Part shown: in pieces, positions 46,187-55,096 of the stretch
Layout: every line of letters begins with the position of its first letter
Numbering within the stretch: the first letter of the stretch is position 1
Assembly: GCA_964371405.1 (NCBI GenBank)
Contig: CAYJLV010000002.1
Location: 151,213-215,212 of the forward strand
Length of the DNA: 64,000 nucleotides
From: JAMHWF01 sp964371405
GTDB lineage: Bacteria; Pseudomonadota; Gammaproteobacteria; Burkholderiales; Burkholderiaceae_C
Direction of reading: 5' to 3'
Position numbers and translations under genes: made by a program
The notes under the pieces: model-generated
Seen by the model: the letters and a program-made list of their open reading frames with translations, nothing else
What the model was told of the DNA's origin: nothing
Database searches by the model: none

Positions 46187-46230
46187 AAGGCCCCGGTGGC
46201 CGCCCTTCGCCGGGCAGTCACCGGGGCCTT
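46187..46230 (-). terminator. Terminator-like inverted repeat between the 46336 gene and serC
   Basis: Perfect 12-bp arms AAGGCCCCGGTG (46187-46198) and CACCGGGGCCTT (46219-46230) with a 20-base loop that itself can pair partly. On the minus strand it follows the gene ending at 46336 and precedes the serC start, so it probably separates the two units. Confidence 0.55.
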
Positions 46231-46268
46231 CCGAGTGCCCCCAAGGCCGGGCTGCACCCGGCCCGCCC

Positions 46269-46311
46269 CCCGAGGGGGTCAAGGAAACTTGGGGCGGCCC
46301 GGCGTTTCCTT
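46269..46311. repeat. Interspersed GC-rich repeat, copy 3
   Basis: A CCCCGAGGGGG palindrome (about 46269-46278) is followed by CTTGGGGCGGCCCGGCG (46288-46304), the inverse of the layout at 6967-7008. The core is enclosed by the inverted repeat AAGGAAAC (46281-46288) / GTTTCCTT (46304-46311). It lies just downstream (minus strand) of the gene ending at 46336. Confidence 0.6.
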
Positions 46312-46335
46312 GTCAGGCCACGGATCGCCGGGGTG

Positions 46336-46863
46336 TCAGCGCAGCAGGCCCTGCGCCGATGCGACGTTGGAGCGCTGCTCGGCGTGGACGCAGGAATCGA
46401 CCATGCGCTGGCCGATCCTGGAGTTCATCAGCATCGACTTGTTGGCGATCTGCAACCACATCACGCCGTTGCGCTTGTCCTGCAGGCGCACGGCGCCGGT
46501 CGTCGTCTCCTCGGGCACCATCGTGTAGCTCGCGTTCTTGTAGCCGACCTTGAAGTGGCCGGGCTGGTTGGGCACCGGGTCGACGCTGACCGACTGGCTG
46601 AACTCGCAGTCGGCCTTGCCGGTGTGCACGCGCTGCGCGATCGCGAGCTGGTTGGCGCTGACGGCTTCGGCCGTCTCCTGCGCCAGCGCCATGCCCTTGG
46701 CCTGCGAACGCAATTCGTCGCGCGACGACGAGGTCGCGGTCTTGGCCGCGGCCACCTTGGTCGACTTGGCGGCGGCTTTCTTGGGCGCGGCCTCCTGTGC
46801 GATCGCGGCCGTGCCGGCGAAGCTCAGCAGGACGGCGGTCGCGAAGGCGGTGGTTGCATTCAT
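46336..46863 (-). CDS. Exported protein of unknown function
   Basis: A 175-residue protein with a clear Sec signal peptide (MNATTAFATAVLLSFAGTAA, cut after AIA). An Ala/Lys-rich linker (about 25-48) follows, then a folded part with two Cys (KADCEFSQ about 93 and MVDSCVHAE about 160) that could form a disulfide, and the region HFKVGYKNASYTMVPEET. I do not recognise a family. GGGAGT precedes the ATG at 46863. It is monocistronic, between the CoA-lyase gene and serC. Confidence 0.75.
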   Translation of the reverse strand: MNATTAFATAVLLSFAGTAAIAQEAAPKKAAAKSTKVAAAKTATSSSRDELRSQAKGMALAQETAEAVSANQLAIAQRVHTGKADCEFSQSVSVDPVPNQPGHFKVGYKNASYTMVPEETTTGAVRLQDKRNGVMWLQIANKSMLMNSRIGQRMVDSCVHAEQRSNVASAQGLLR

Positions 46864-46994
46864 GGGGTGACTCCCGTTCGGATTCGAGGTGAGTGCATTG
46901 TCGGCAGCGATCCTGCGCGAGTGTGGCGCCGAATGCAACAAATTGCTGGCATGCCACCGTGGCGACACGGCCGTAACCTTCGCTTGCAACGGCG

Positions 46995-47999
46995 TCACTC
47001 CGGCGCGACGTCGAAGTAGCGTTCGAGCACCTCGGCGGGCAACGGCTGGTCGGTGCGGCGTGCGCGCTCCAGCACGTGCCAGAAGTAGCGGTAGCTGGCA
47101 CGATCGTGCAGCACGTCGTGGTGGCGGATCGGTGCCCAGCCTGCGGACTGCGCGGCGTTGACGATGTCGATCGCCAGGTCGACCTCGGCGGCGGTCGGCG
47201 CGAACGCCTCGACGATGGTGCGGACCTGCGACGGATGAATACTCCACATGCGCGTGTAGCCGAACTGGCGGCACGCCCTCTCGGCGGCGCGCTGCAGCGC
47301 CTTGCCGTCCTTGAACTCGGTGACGACGCAGTGCGACGGCACCTTGTTCTCCGCATGGCAGGCTGCAGCGATCTCGAGCTTGGCGCGCACGACGAGCGGA
47401 TGCTCGAACTGGCCCGTGGCCGACATCGCCGCCTGCGGGATCGCGCCGCGGTGCGCCGACACGAAATCCATCAGACCGAACGACAGCGACTCGATGCGCG
47501 GGTGCGCCGCCATCGCGACGACGTCGCGCAGCGCGCCCGGCGTTTCGACGAGCGCGTGCAGCGGCACGCGGCGCGCGAGGCCGCAGCGCGCCGCGGCGGC
47601 GTCGACGGCGTCGCAGGCGCGTGCCAGCTCGGTCGCGTCGCGCGGCTTGGGCAGCATCAGGTAGGCGAGGCGCTCGCCGGCGCGCCCGAGCAGCACGTCG
47701 AGCACGTCGGCGAAGCGCGGGTGATCGAAGGCGAGTGCGCGCGCGCCGACGCGGCCATGCAGGTTCGTCGCCGAGGTAGCGATCTCGGCGACGAGGTGCG
47801 CATGCTCGACCTCGCCGCCGACCGGCGCGCCGTCCTCGCAGTCGAGCGTGACGTCGAACACCGGCCCCAGCTCGGCCTGCAGCTCGAGGCTCTTGCGCAT
47901 GCGCGCCTCGACGCCTGCGTAGTGGTCGCAGACCGGCAGCGCCGGCGCCGCTTCGCCGGCGTCGAACAACGCCTCGCGGGGATGCGTGCCGGCGGGCAT
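46995..47999 (-). CDS. CoA-ester lyase, HpcH/HpaI / citrate lyase beta (CitE/Mcl) family
   Basis: A 334-residue TIM-barrel lyase. Family marks: VTLDCEDGAPVGGE (about 50, metal-site acidic residues), LMLPKPRDA, LHALVETPGALRDVVAMA (about 150, conserved Glu) and the MWSIHPSQVRTIVEAF end typical of CitE/malyl-CoA lyase-like enzymes. These cleave or form malyl-CoA, citramalyl-CoA or related esters. It starts 16 bases after the mdh stop on the same strand, so it is in an operon with malate dehydrogenase; that fits a malyl- or citramalyl-CoA reaction, but the substrate is not proven. Confidence 0.82.
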   Translation of the reverse strand: MPAGTHPREALFDAGEAAPALPVCDHYAGVEARMRKSLELQAELGPVFDVTLDCEDGAPVGGEVEHAHLVAEIATSATNLHGRVGARALAFDHPRFADVLDVLLGRAGERLAYLMLPKPRDATELARACDAVDAAAARCGLARRVPLHALVETPGALRDVVAMAAHPRIESLSFGLMDFVSAHRGAIPQAAMSATGQFEHPLVVRAKLEIAAACHAENKVPSHCVVTEFKDGKALQRAAERACRQFGYTRMWSIHPSQVRTIVEAFAPTAAEVDLAIDIVNAAQSAGWAPIRHHDVLHDRASYRYFWHVLERARRTDQPLPAEVLERYFDVAPE

Positions 48000-48015
48000 G
48001 TCGCAAGCAGCCCGG

Positions 48016-49002
48016 TCAGAGGAGATGCTTGACGCCGTCCTGCTCGTCCTGCAGTTCCTTGAGCGTCAGGCCGATGCGCTCCTGGCTGAAGGCGTCGATC
48101 GGCAGGCCCTCGACGACCTTGTACTCGCCGCCGGCCGTCGTGACCGGGAAGCCGAACATCACGTCCTTCGGGATGCCGTAGTCGCCGTTGCTCGGGATGC
48201 CCATCGTGACCCAACGGCCGTTGGTGCCGAGCGCCCAGTCGCGCATGTGGTCGATCGCGGCGTTGGCGGCCGACGCTGCCGACGACAGGCCGCGCGCTTC
48301 GATGATCGCCGCGCCGCGCTTGCCGACCGTGGGCAGGAACATGTCCTTGTTCCACACCTGGTCGTTGATCATGTCCTTGACCGACGCGCCGCCGACCGTC
48401 GCGAAGCGGTAGTCGGCGTACATCGTCGGCGAGTGGTTGCCCCAGACGCACAGCTTCTCGATGTCGGCGACACGCTTGCCCGTCTTGGCGGCCACCTGGC
48501 TGAGCGCGCGGTTGTGGTCCAGGCGCAGCATCGCTGTGAAGTTCTTGCGCGGCAGATCGGGCGCGCTCTTCATCGCGATGTAGGCGTTGGTGTTGGCCGG
48601 GTTGCCGACGACGAGCACCTTCACGTTGCGGCTGGCCACGGCGTTGAGCGCCTTGCCCTGGCCGATGAATATCTTGCCGTTGATCGACAGCAGCTCGGAG
48701 CGCTCCATGCCGGCCTTGCGCGGCATCGAGCCGACGAGCAGCGCGTAGTCGGTGTCCTTGAAGGCCGTCGTCGGGTCGCTGTGCGCCTCCATGCCGGCGA
48801 GCAGCGGGAACGCGCAGTCCTCAAGCTCCATCATCACGCCCTTGAGCGCCTTCTGCGCCTTCTCGTCGGGGATTTCCAGCAGCTGCAGGATCACCGGCTG
48901 GTCCTTGCCGAGCATCTCGCCCGAGGCAATGCGAAACAGCAGGGCGTAGCCGATCTGGCCGGCGGCACCGGTGACAGCGACGCGTACGGGGGTCTTGCTC
49001 AT
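48016..49002 (-). CDS. mdh: Malate dehydrogenase
   Basis: A 328-residue LDH/MDH-superfamily enzyme of the type found in betaproteobacteria and Thermus, oxidising malate with NAD. NAD fold VAVTGAAGQIGYALLFRIA, substrate Arg region GSMPRKAGMER, catalytic His in WGNHSPTMYAD (about residue 190). CGGAG precedes the ATG at 49002. Divergent from the GntR gene and the sdh operon; a palindrome at 49116 lies in the shared control region. Confidence 0.95.
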   Translation of the reverse strand: MSKTPVRVAVTGAAGQIGYALLFRIASGEMLGKDQPVILQLLEIPDEKAQKALKGVMMELEDCAFPLLAGMEAHSDPTTAFKDTDYALLVGSMPRKAGMERSELLSINGKIFIGQGKALNAVASRNVKVLVVGNPANTNAYIAMKSAPDLPRKNFTAMLRLDHNRALSQVAAKTGKRVADIEKLCVWGNHSPTMYADYRFATVGGASVKDMINDQVWNKDMFLPTVGKRGAAIIEARGLSSAASAANAAIDHMRDWALGTNGRWVTMGIPSNGDYGIPKDVMFGFPVTTAGGEYKVVEGLPIDAFSQERIGLTLKELQDEQDGVKHLL

Positions 49003-49115
49003 GGTGATGCTCCGGGTGAAACGCTGCGCGACGCGGCACAGCCGAAAGGAAGGGGTGGATTGCGCGATGGCAAGTGTAGGAGAGTCCGCTCGCCGCAAAA
49101 CCTGCGCTGGCTCAA

Positions 49116-49127
49116 TCTTATATAAGA
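49116..49127. promoter_or_regulatory. Palindromic candidate operator TCTTATATAAGA
   Basis: A perfect 12-bp AT-rich palindrome inside GC-rich DNA, between divergent mdh (start 49002) and the GntR gene (start 49182). HutC-type GntR proteins bind short palindromes of this size, so autoregulation and control of mdh and perhaps sdh by the adjacent regulator is the natural hypothesis. TATAAG within it may also serve as a -10 element. Confidence 0.5.
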
Positions 49128-49181
49128 CATCTTGCATTGGAGTGTGGACTCGCGGGGCGCCTTGTGCTGCAATTCCAGGCG

Positions 49182-49964
49182 ATGCCCGCGCCAGATTCCG
49201 AGATCCGCCTCGCCGACCCGTCCCGCGCCGCCGACGTGGCGGCGGGGCCGGCGTTCAGCCCGCTGTACCAGCAGATCAAGTCGCTGGTGACGCGCGCGCT
49301 GCAGAGCGGCGAGTGGCGCCCCGGCGAGGCGATCCCGAGCGAGGCCGATCTGGCGCAGCGCTTCAAGGTCAGCCAGGGCACGGTGCGCAAGGCCATCGAT
49401 GCGCTGGCCGACGAACACCTGCTGGTGCGCCGCCAGGGCAAGGGCACCTTCGTCGCGACCCATACCGAGGAACGCACGCAATTCCGTTTCCTGCGCCTGA
49501 TGCCCGACGACGAGGGTGCCGGACGCACGATGCAGCGCCGCTTCATCGACTGCCGGCGCCAGCGCGCGAGCGCCGAGACGGCGAATGCGCTGGGCCTGCG
49601 CAGCGGCGACGCCGTCGTACAGATCCGCCGGCTCCTGCTGTTTCGCGGCAAGCCCGTCGTGTTCGACGACATCTGGCTGCCCGGCGCCCTGTTCAAGGGC
49701 CTGACCGCCGAGCGGCTGGCCGAGTACCGCGGGCCGATGTACGCCCTCTTCGAGAGCGAGTTCGGCGTGCGCATGATCCGTGCCGACGAGAAGCTGCGCG
49801 CCGTCGCGGCCGACGAGGCGAGCGCGCGCTGGCTCGAGGTGGCGGTGGGCGCGCCGCTGTTGAGCGTCGAGCGCCTGTCGTTGACCTACGACGAGAGGCC
49901 GGTGGAGTTGCGGCGCGGCCTCTACGACACGACGGCCCACCACTATCGCAACGCCTTGATATGA
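49182..49964 (+). CDS. GntR family transcriptional regulator (HutC/UTRA subfamily)
   Basis: A 260-residue regulator. N-terminal winged helix: PLYQQIKSLVTRALQSGEW, IPSEADLAQRFKVSQGTVRKAID (about 60-85) and RRQGKGTFVA; C-terminal UTRA effector domain from about 105 (RLLLFRGKPVVFDDIWLPG, PVELRRGLYDTTAHHYRN). Located immediately upstream of sdhCDAB-gltA and divergent from mdh, a conserved setting in Burkholderiales that suggests control of TCA-cycle genes by an organic-acid-like effector (inferred). ATG 49182 is used; a TTG at 49137 is in frame. Confidence 0.85.
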   Translation: MPAPDSEIRLADPSRAADVAAGPAFSPLYQQIKSLVTRALQSGEWRPGEAIPSEADLAQRFKVSQGTVRKAIDALADEHLLVRRQGKGTFVATHTEERTQFRFLRLMPDDEGAGRTMQRRFIDCRRQRASAETANALGLRSGDAVVQIRRLLLFRGKPVVFDDIWLPGALFKGLTAERLAEYRGPMYALFESEFGVRMIRADEKLRAVAADEASARWLEVAVGAPLLSVERLSLTYDERPVELRRGLYDTTAHHYRNALI

Positions 49965-50070
49965 CGGGCGCAGCCGGGCGGCGGATTCCGCGCGCCTGCT
50001 GCGTTGCAATAAACTCTACAGGTTTTTGTGCTGTACGACGGGATGAACGGATGAAACGGAAAGGCACGCC

Positions 50071-50496
50071 ATGAGCGATACGGTCGAGCAACGCCCCGTG
50101 TACCGCAACATTCACATCACGCAGATCCTCACCTACCGGCTGCCCGCGCCGGGCATGGTGTCGATCCTGCACCGCATCAGCGGCGTCCTGATGTTCGCGC
50201 TGCTGCCGTTCATCGTCTGGATGTTCGACGCGAGCGTCAGCTCCGAGGTGTCGCACGCCGCATTCGCGTCGGCCTTCACGGCCGGCATCGGCTTCGTGCC
50301 GGGCTGGTTCGTCAAGCTGGTCGCGCTCGGGCTGATCTGGGCCTTCGTGCAACACCTGTTCGCCGGCATACGCCACGTGCGCATGGACGTCTCGCACGAC
50401 GCCGAGGACCTGCAGCCCGGGCGGCGCTCGGCGTTCGTCGTGCTCGGCGCCACGCTGCTGCTGACGCTGGCGCTGGGCATCAAGCTGTTTTTCTGA
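50071..50496 (+). CDS. sdhC: Succinate dehydrogenase cytochrome b556 subunit
   Basis: A 141-residue membrane subunit with three helices. NIHITQILTYRLPAPGMVSILHRISG carries the conserved Ser/Arg quinone-site residues, and QHLFAGIRHVRMD holds the heme-ligand His. First gene of the sdhCDAB-sdhE-gltA operon; GGAAAGG precedes the ATG. The 106 bases upstream contain an AT-rich patch (about 50013-50038) that may hold the promoter. Confidence 0.93.
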   Translation: MSDTVEQRPVYRNIHITQILTYRLPAPGMVSILHRISGVLMFALLPFIVWMFDASVSSEVSHAAFASAFTAGIGFVPGWFVKLVALGLIWAFVQHLFAGIRHVRMDVSHDAEDLQPGRRSAFVVLGATLLLTLALGIKLFF

Positions 50497-50506
50497 AGGC
50501 GTCACG

Positions 50507-50872
50507 ATGAGCAACGACATGATCGGATCCCGGCGCCTCGTCGTCGGTGCGAGCTACGGCCTGCGCGACTGGCTCGCCCAGCGCGTGACGGCAGTGCTGA
50601 TGACGCTGTTCACGCTGGCCGTGCTGGTGCAGGTGCTGTGGCCCGGCGAGCTCGACTACGACCGCTGGGCCGGCATCTTCTCGAGCCAGTGGATGAAGGT
50701 GCTGACCTTCGTCGTGGTGGTGTCGATCGCGTGGCACGCCTGGGTCGGCATGCGCGACGTGTTCATGGACTACATCAAGCCGGTGGCGCTGCGAATCGCG
50801 CTGCAGATGTTCGCGATCGCCTGGCTGATCGGTTGCGCGGGTTGGGCCGTCCAGGTCCTGTGGAGACTGTGA
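50507..50872 (+). CDS. sdhD: Succinate dehydrogenase membrane anchor subunit
   Basis: A 121-residue three-helix subunit. GLRDWLAQRVTAVLMTLFTL is the family start and SIAWHAWVGMRDVFMDYIKP includes the second heme-ligand His and the quinone-site Tyr/Asp region. Ends in TGATG overlap with sdhA (stop 50870-50872, ATG 50872). Confidence 0.92.
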   Translation: MSNDMIGSRRLVVGASYGLRDWLAQRVTAVLMTLFTLAVLVQVLWPGELDYDRWAGIFSSQWMKVLTFVVVVSIAWHAWVGMRDVFMDYIKPVALRIALQMFAIAWLIGCAGWAVQVLWRL

Positions 50873-52674
50873 TGGCTGTGGGACTCGCTACTTCCTTGCC
50901 GCGGCGGCGCTTCGACGTCGTCATCGTCGGCGCCGGCGGCTCGGGCATGCGCGCCTCGCTGCAGCTTGCGCTGGCTGGCCTCAACGTCGCCGTGCTGTCG
51001 AAGGTGTTCCCGACGCGCTCGCACACCGTGGCGGCGCAAGGCGGCATCGGCGCCTCGCTCGGCAACATGAACGAGGACAACTGGCACTACCACTTCTTCG
51101 ACACCGTCAAGGGCTCCGACTGGCTCGGCGACCAGGACGCGATCGAATTCATGTGCCGCGAGGCGCCCAAGGTCGTCTACGAGCTCGAGCATTTCGGCAT
51201 GCCGTTCGACCGCAACCCCGACGGCACGATCTACCAGCGTCCGTTCGGCGGCCACACCGCCAACTACGGCGAGAAGCCCGTGCAGCGCGCCTGCGCTGCG
51301 GCCGACCGCACCGGCCACGCGATGCTGCACACGCTGTACCAGCAGAACGTCAAGGCGCGCACCAACTTCTTCGTCGAGTGGATGGCGCTCGACCTGATTC
51401 GCGACGCGGAGGGCGACGTCGTGGGCGTCACGGCGCTCGAGATGGAAACGGGCGACGTGCACATCCTCGAGGCCAAGGTCGTGCTGCTGGCCACCGGCGG
51501 CGCGGGGCGCATCTTCGCAGCGTCGACCAACGCCTTCATCAACACGGGCGACGGCCTCGGCATGGCGGCGCGCGCCGGCATCCCGCTGCAGGACATGGAG
51601 TTCTGGCAGTTCCACCCGACCGGCGTGGCCGGCGCCGGCGTGCTGCTCACGGAGGGCTGCCGCGGCGAGGGCGCGATCCTGCGCAACAGCCACGGCGAGC
51701 GCTTCATGGAGCGCTATGCGCCGACGTTGAAGGACCTCGCGCCGCGCGACTTCGTCAGCCGCTGCATGGACCAGGAGATCAAGGAAGGGCGCGGCTGCGG
51801 CCCGAACAAGGACTACGTCGTGCTCGACATGACGCACCTGGGCGCCGAGACGATCATGAAGCGCCTGCCCAGCGTCTACGAGATCGGCCACAACTTCGCC
51901 AACGTCGACATCACTCGCGAGCCGATCCCCGTGGTGCCGACGATCCACTACCAGATGGGCGGCATCCCGACCAACATCCACGGCCAGGTCGTCGTGCCCA
52001 GGGGCGGCGTGCCCAACGAGGTGGTCAACGGACTCTACGCGGTGGGCGAGTGCTCGTGCGTCAGCGTGCACGGCGCGAACCGGCTCGGCACCAACTCGCT
52101 GCTCGACCTGCTGGTGTTCGGCCGCTCGGCGGGCAACCACATCGCGGGCGCCGGCCTGAAGAGTACGTCGCACAAGCCGCTGCCGGCCGATGCCGCCGAG
52201 CGCAGCCTGGCGCAGCTCGCACGGCTCGACTCCAGCACCTCGGGCGAGTATCCGCAGGACGTGGCCAACGACCTGCGCCGCGCGATGCAGCACCACGCCG
52301 GCGTGTTCCGCACGCAGGCGGCGCTCGACGAGGGCGTCACCGCGATCGCCGCCATCACCGAGCGCGCGAAGACCATCCACCTCGGCGACAAGTCGCAGGT
52401 CTTCAACACGGCGCGCATCGAGGCGCTCGAAGTCGCCAACCTCGTCGAGGCGGCGCGCGCCACCATCGTCTCGGCCGCCGCGCGCAGGGAAAGCCGCGGC
52501 GCCCACACCGTCGACGACTATGCCGACAGCGCCGAGTTCCCGAACGGCCGCAACGACCGCGACTGGATGAAGCACACGCTGTGGTTCAGCGACGGCGACC
52601 GCCTCGAGTACAAGCCGGTCAACCTGAAGCCGCTGACGGTGGAATCGATCCCGCCGAAGGTCCGCACGTTCTGA
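50872..52674 (+). CDS. sdhA: Succinate dehydrogenase flavoprotein subunit
   Basis: A 600-residue FAD subunit oxidising succinate to fumarate. DVVIVGAGGSGMRASLQLA is the FAD fold; the His that binds FAD covalently is in RSHTVAAQGG (about residue 51); substrate/active-site segments are QFHPTGVAG, LTEGCRGEGA and the HGANRLGTNSLLDLLVFG region. The ATG overlaps the sdhD stop by one base. Complete and normal length (E. coli 588). Confidence 0.96.
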   Translation: MAVGLATSLPRRRFDVVIVGAGGSGMRASLQLALAGLNVAVLSKVFPTRSHTVAAQGGIGASLGNMNEDNWHYHFFDTVKGSDWLGDQDAIEFMCREAPKVVYELEHFGMPFDRNPDGTIYQRPFGGHTANYGEKPVQRACAAADRTGHAMLHTLYQQNVKARTNFFVEWMALDLIRDAEGDVVGVTALEMETGDVHILEAKVVLLATGGAGRIFAASTNAFINTGDGLGMAARAGIPLQDMEFWQFHPTGVAGAGVLLTEGCRGEGAILRNSHGERFMERYAPTLKDLAPRDFVSRCMDQEIKEGRGCGPNKDYVVLDMTHLGAETIMKRLPSVYEIGHNFANVDITREPIPVVPTIHYQMGGIPTNIHGQVVVPRGGVPNEVVNGLYAVGECSCVSVHGANRLGTNSLLDLLVFGRSAGNHIAGAGLKSTSHKPLPADAAERSLAQLARLDSSTSGEYPQDVANDLRRAMQHHAGVFRTQAALDEGVTAIAAITERAKTIHLGDKSQVFNTARIEALEVANLVEAARATIVSAAARRESRGAHTVDDYADSAEFPNGRNDRDWMKHTLWFSDGDRLEYKPVNLKPLTVESIPPKVRTF

Positions 52675-52696
52675 GAGTCAAGGGAAGAGAGCCGCC

Positions 52697-53398
52697 ATGA
52701 AGCGCCAGTTCCAGATCTACCGCTACGACCCCGACAAGGACGCGCGGCCGTACATGCAGACGCTGGAGGTCGAGCTCGACGGCAGCGAGCGCATGCTGCT
52801 CGACGCGCTGATCAAGCTCAAGGCCGTCGACCCGACGCTGTCGTTCCGCCGCTCGTGCCGCGAGGGCGTGTGCGGCTCCGACGCGATGAACATCAACAGC
52901 AAGAACGGCCTCGCGTGCCTGAAGAACATGCGTGACCTGCCCGACATCATCGTGCTCAAGCCGCTGCCCGGCCTGCCGGTGATCCGCGACCTGATCGTCG
53001 ACATGACGCTGTTTTTCAAGCAGTACCACTCGATCAAGCCGTATCTCATCAACGACGTGCCGCCGCCCGAGAAGGAGCGCCTGCAGTCGCCCGAGGAGCG
53101 CGACGAGCTCAACGGCCTGTACGAGTGCATCCTGTGCGCGAGCTGCTCGACGGCCTGCCCGAGCTTCTGGTGGAATCCCGACAAGTTCGTCGGCCCGGCC
53201 GGCCTGCTGCAGGCCTATCGCTTCCTCGCCGACAGCCGCGACGAGGACACCTCGGCGCGCCTGGACAACCTCGAGGATCCGTACCGCCTGTTCCGCTGCC
53301 GCTCGATCATGAACTGCGTCGATGTCTGCCCGAAGGGGTTGAACCCGACGAAGGCGATCAGCAAGATCAAGGAACTGATGGTGCGCCGCGCCGTCTGA
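52697..53398 (+). CDS. sdhB: Succinate dehydrogenase iron-sulfur subunit
   Basis: A 233-residue subunit with all three Fe-S sites: 2Fe-2S in SCREGVCGSDAM and NGLAC (about 54-75), 4Fe-4S in CILCASCSTACPSFWW (about 146-160), and 3Fe-4S/4Fe-4S cysteines in CRSIMNCVDVCPKGLNP (about 203-217). Passes electrons from SdhA to the quinone site in SdhC/D. Confidence 0.96.
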   Translation: MKRQFQIYRYDPDKDARPYMQTLEVELDGSERMLLDALIKLKAVDPTLSFRRSCREGVCGSDAMNINSKNGLACLKNMRDLPDIIVLKPLPGLPVIRDLIVDMTLFFKQYHSIKPYLINDVPPPEKERLQSPEERDELNGLYECILCASCSTACPSFWWNPDKFVGPAGLLQAYRFLADSRDEDTSARLDNLEDPYRLFRCRSIMNCVDVCPKGLNPTKAISKIKELMVRRAV

Positions 53399-53423
53399 TC
53401 CGAACGGTCCGCCCCTGATCGCC

Positions 53424-53690
53424 ATGTCTGCCGCCCTCGACCCGAGCGACTACGGCCGTCTGCGCTGGCGCTGCCGCCGCGGCCTGCTCGAGAACGACCT
53501 GCTGATCGAACGCTTCTTCGAGCGTCACGGTGCGGAGCTGACCGTCGCGCAGGCCGATGCGATCGCGACGCTGATGGAGCTGGCCGACAACGACCTGCTC
53601 GACCTGCTGCTCGGCCGCTGCGAGCCGGCCGGCGCCTGCGCGGCCGAGCCGGTGCGGGCCGTGCTCGCACTGATGAGAGCCCGCCACTGA
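53424..53690 (+). CDS. sdhE: FAD assembly factor SdhE
   Basis: An 88-residue helical protein that helps attach FAD to SdhA. It has the conserved RLRWRCRRGLLENDLLIERF element (about 10-29), where the RGxxE motif reads RGLLENDLL. It lies between sdhB and gltA, its usual betaproteobacterial position. Annotated in older databases as YgfY/CptB antitoxin; the flavinylation role is the better fit here. Confidence 0.9.
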   Translation: MSAALDPSDYGRLRWRCRRGLLENDLLIERFFERHGAELTVAQADAIATLMELADNDLLDLLLGRCEPAGACAAEPVRAVLALMRARH

Positions 53691-53730
53691 GCCGCACGCG
53701 ACGCCCAACATGCCCACCGAAGGAAACACC

Positions 53731-55041
53731 ATGACGCCGTCTGATGTCAAAGCCACCCTGTCGTTCTCGGACGGCAGCCCGAGCATGGAGCTGCCGCTCT
53801 ACAAGGGCTCGATCGGTCCGGACGTGATCGACATCCGCAAGCTCTATGCGCAGACGGGCAAGTTCACCTACGACCCGGGCTTCATGTCGACCGCGTCGTG
53901 CCAGTCGACGATCACCTACATCGACGGCGACAAGGGCGAGTTGCTGTACCGCGGCTACCCGATCGAGCAGCTTGCCCAGAAGTGCGACTTCCTCGACACC
54001 TGCTACCTGCTGCTGTACGGCGACCTGCCGAACGCGCAGCAGCAGAAGGACTTCCACAAGCTCGTGACCAACCACACCATGGTCAACGAGCAGATGCAGT
54101 TCTTCCTGCGGGGCTTCCGGCGCGACGCGCATCCGATGGCCGTGATGACGGGGCTGGTGGGCGCGCTGTCGGCGTTCTATCACGACAGCACCGACATCAA
54201 CAACCCGAAGCACCGCGAGATCGCGGCGATCCGCCTGATCGCCAAGATGCCCACGCTGGTGGCGATGGCGTACAAGTACTCGGTCGGCCAGCCCTACCAG
54301 TACCCACGCAACGAGCTGTCGTACTCGGGCAACTTCATGCGCATGATGTTCGCCACACCGTGCGAGGAGTACGTGCCCAACGACGTGCTGGTGCGCGCGA
54401 TGGACCGCATCTTCATCCTGCACGCCGACCACGAGCAGAACGCGTCGACGTCGACGGTGCGCCTGTGCGGCTCGTCGGGCACGAACCCGTTCGCCGCGAT
54501 CGCCGCGGGCGTCGCCTGCCTGTGGGGCCCGGCGCACGGCGGCGCCAACGAGGCGGCGCTCAACATGCTCGAGGACGTGCAGCGCATGGGCGGCGTCGAG
54601 AAGATCGGAGAGTTCATCCGCCAGGTCAAGGACAAGAACTCGAACGTGCGCCTCATGGGCTTCGGTCACCGCGTCTACAAGAACTACGACCCGCGTGCCA
54701 AGCTGATGCGCGAGACCTGCCACGAGGTGCTGGGCGCGCTCGGCCTCGGCAACGACCCCTTGTTCAAGCTCGCGATGGAGCTCGAGAAGATCGCGCTCGA
54801 AGACGAATACTTCGTCTCGCGCAAGCTCTATCCGAACGTCGACTTCTACTCGGGCATCGTGCAGCGCGCGATCGGCATCCCGGTCAGCCTGTTCACGGCG
54901 ATCTTCGCGCTGGCGCGCACCGTCGGCTGGATCGCCCAGCTCAACGAGATGATCGGCGACCCAGAGTACAAGATCGGCCGCCCGCGCCAGTTGTTCGTCG
55001 GCGCCGCGCGTCGCGACGTCAAGCCGGTCGCGCAGCGCTGA
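53731..55041 (+). CDS. gltA: Citrate synthase (type II)
   Basis: A 436-residue enzyme condensing acetyl-CoA and oxaloacetate. Type II (hexameric, usually NADH-inhibited) by length and by the N-terminal beta region YDPGFMSTASCQSTITYIDG. Active-site His residues in HADHEQNASTSTVR and GPAHGGANEAALNML, and GFGHRVYKNYDPRA near residue 310; catalytic Asp near 365. GAAGGAAA precedes the ATG at 53731; an in-frame ATG at 53710 is less likely. Last gene of the sdh operon, converging on the unknown gene at 55097. Confidence 0.95.
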   Translation: MTPSDVKATLSFSDGSPSMELPLYKGSIGPDVIDIRKLYAQTGKFTYDPGFMSTASCQSTITYIDGDKGELLYRGYPIEQLAQKCDFLDTCYLLLYGDLPNAQQQKDFHKLVTNHTMVNEQMQFFLRGFRRDAHPMAVMTGLVGALSAFYHDSTDINNPKHREIAAIRLIAKMPTLVAMAYKYSVGQPYQYPRNELSYSGNFMRMMFATPCEEYVPNDVLVRAMDRIFILHADHEQNASTSTVRLCGSSGTNPFAAIAAGVACLWGPAHGGANEAALNMLEDVQRMGGVEKIGEFIRQVKDKNSNVRLMGFGHRVYKNYDPRAKLMRETCHEVLGALGLGNDPLFKLAMELEKIALEDEYFVSRKLYPNVDFYSGIVQRAIGIPVSLFTAIFALARTVGWIAQLNEMIGDPEYKIGRPRQLFVGAARRDVKPVAQR

Positions 55042-55096
55042 GGCATCGGCGCGCCGGGCTTCTGAGCTTGGTCAGGGCCCGGCCGACAGGTGCCCT

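Noticed and set aside
55051..55083. Terminator after gltA (GCCGGGC ... GCCCGGC)
   Set aside because: Seven-base arms with a 17-base loop and no T run; too weak to call in GC-rich DNA.
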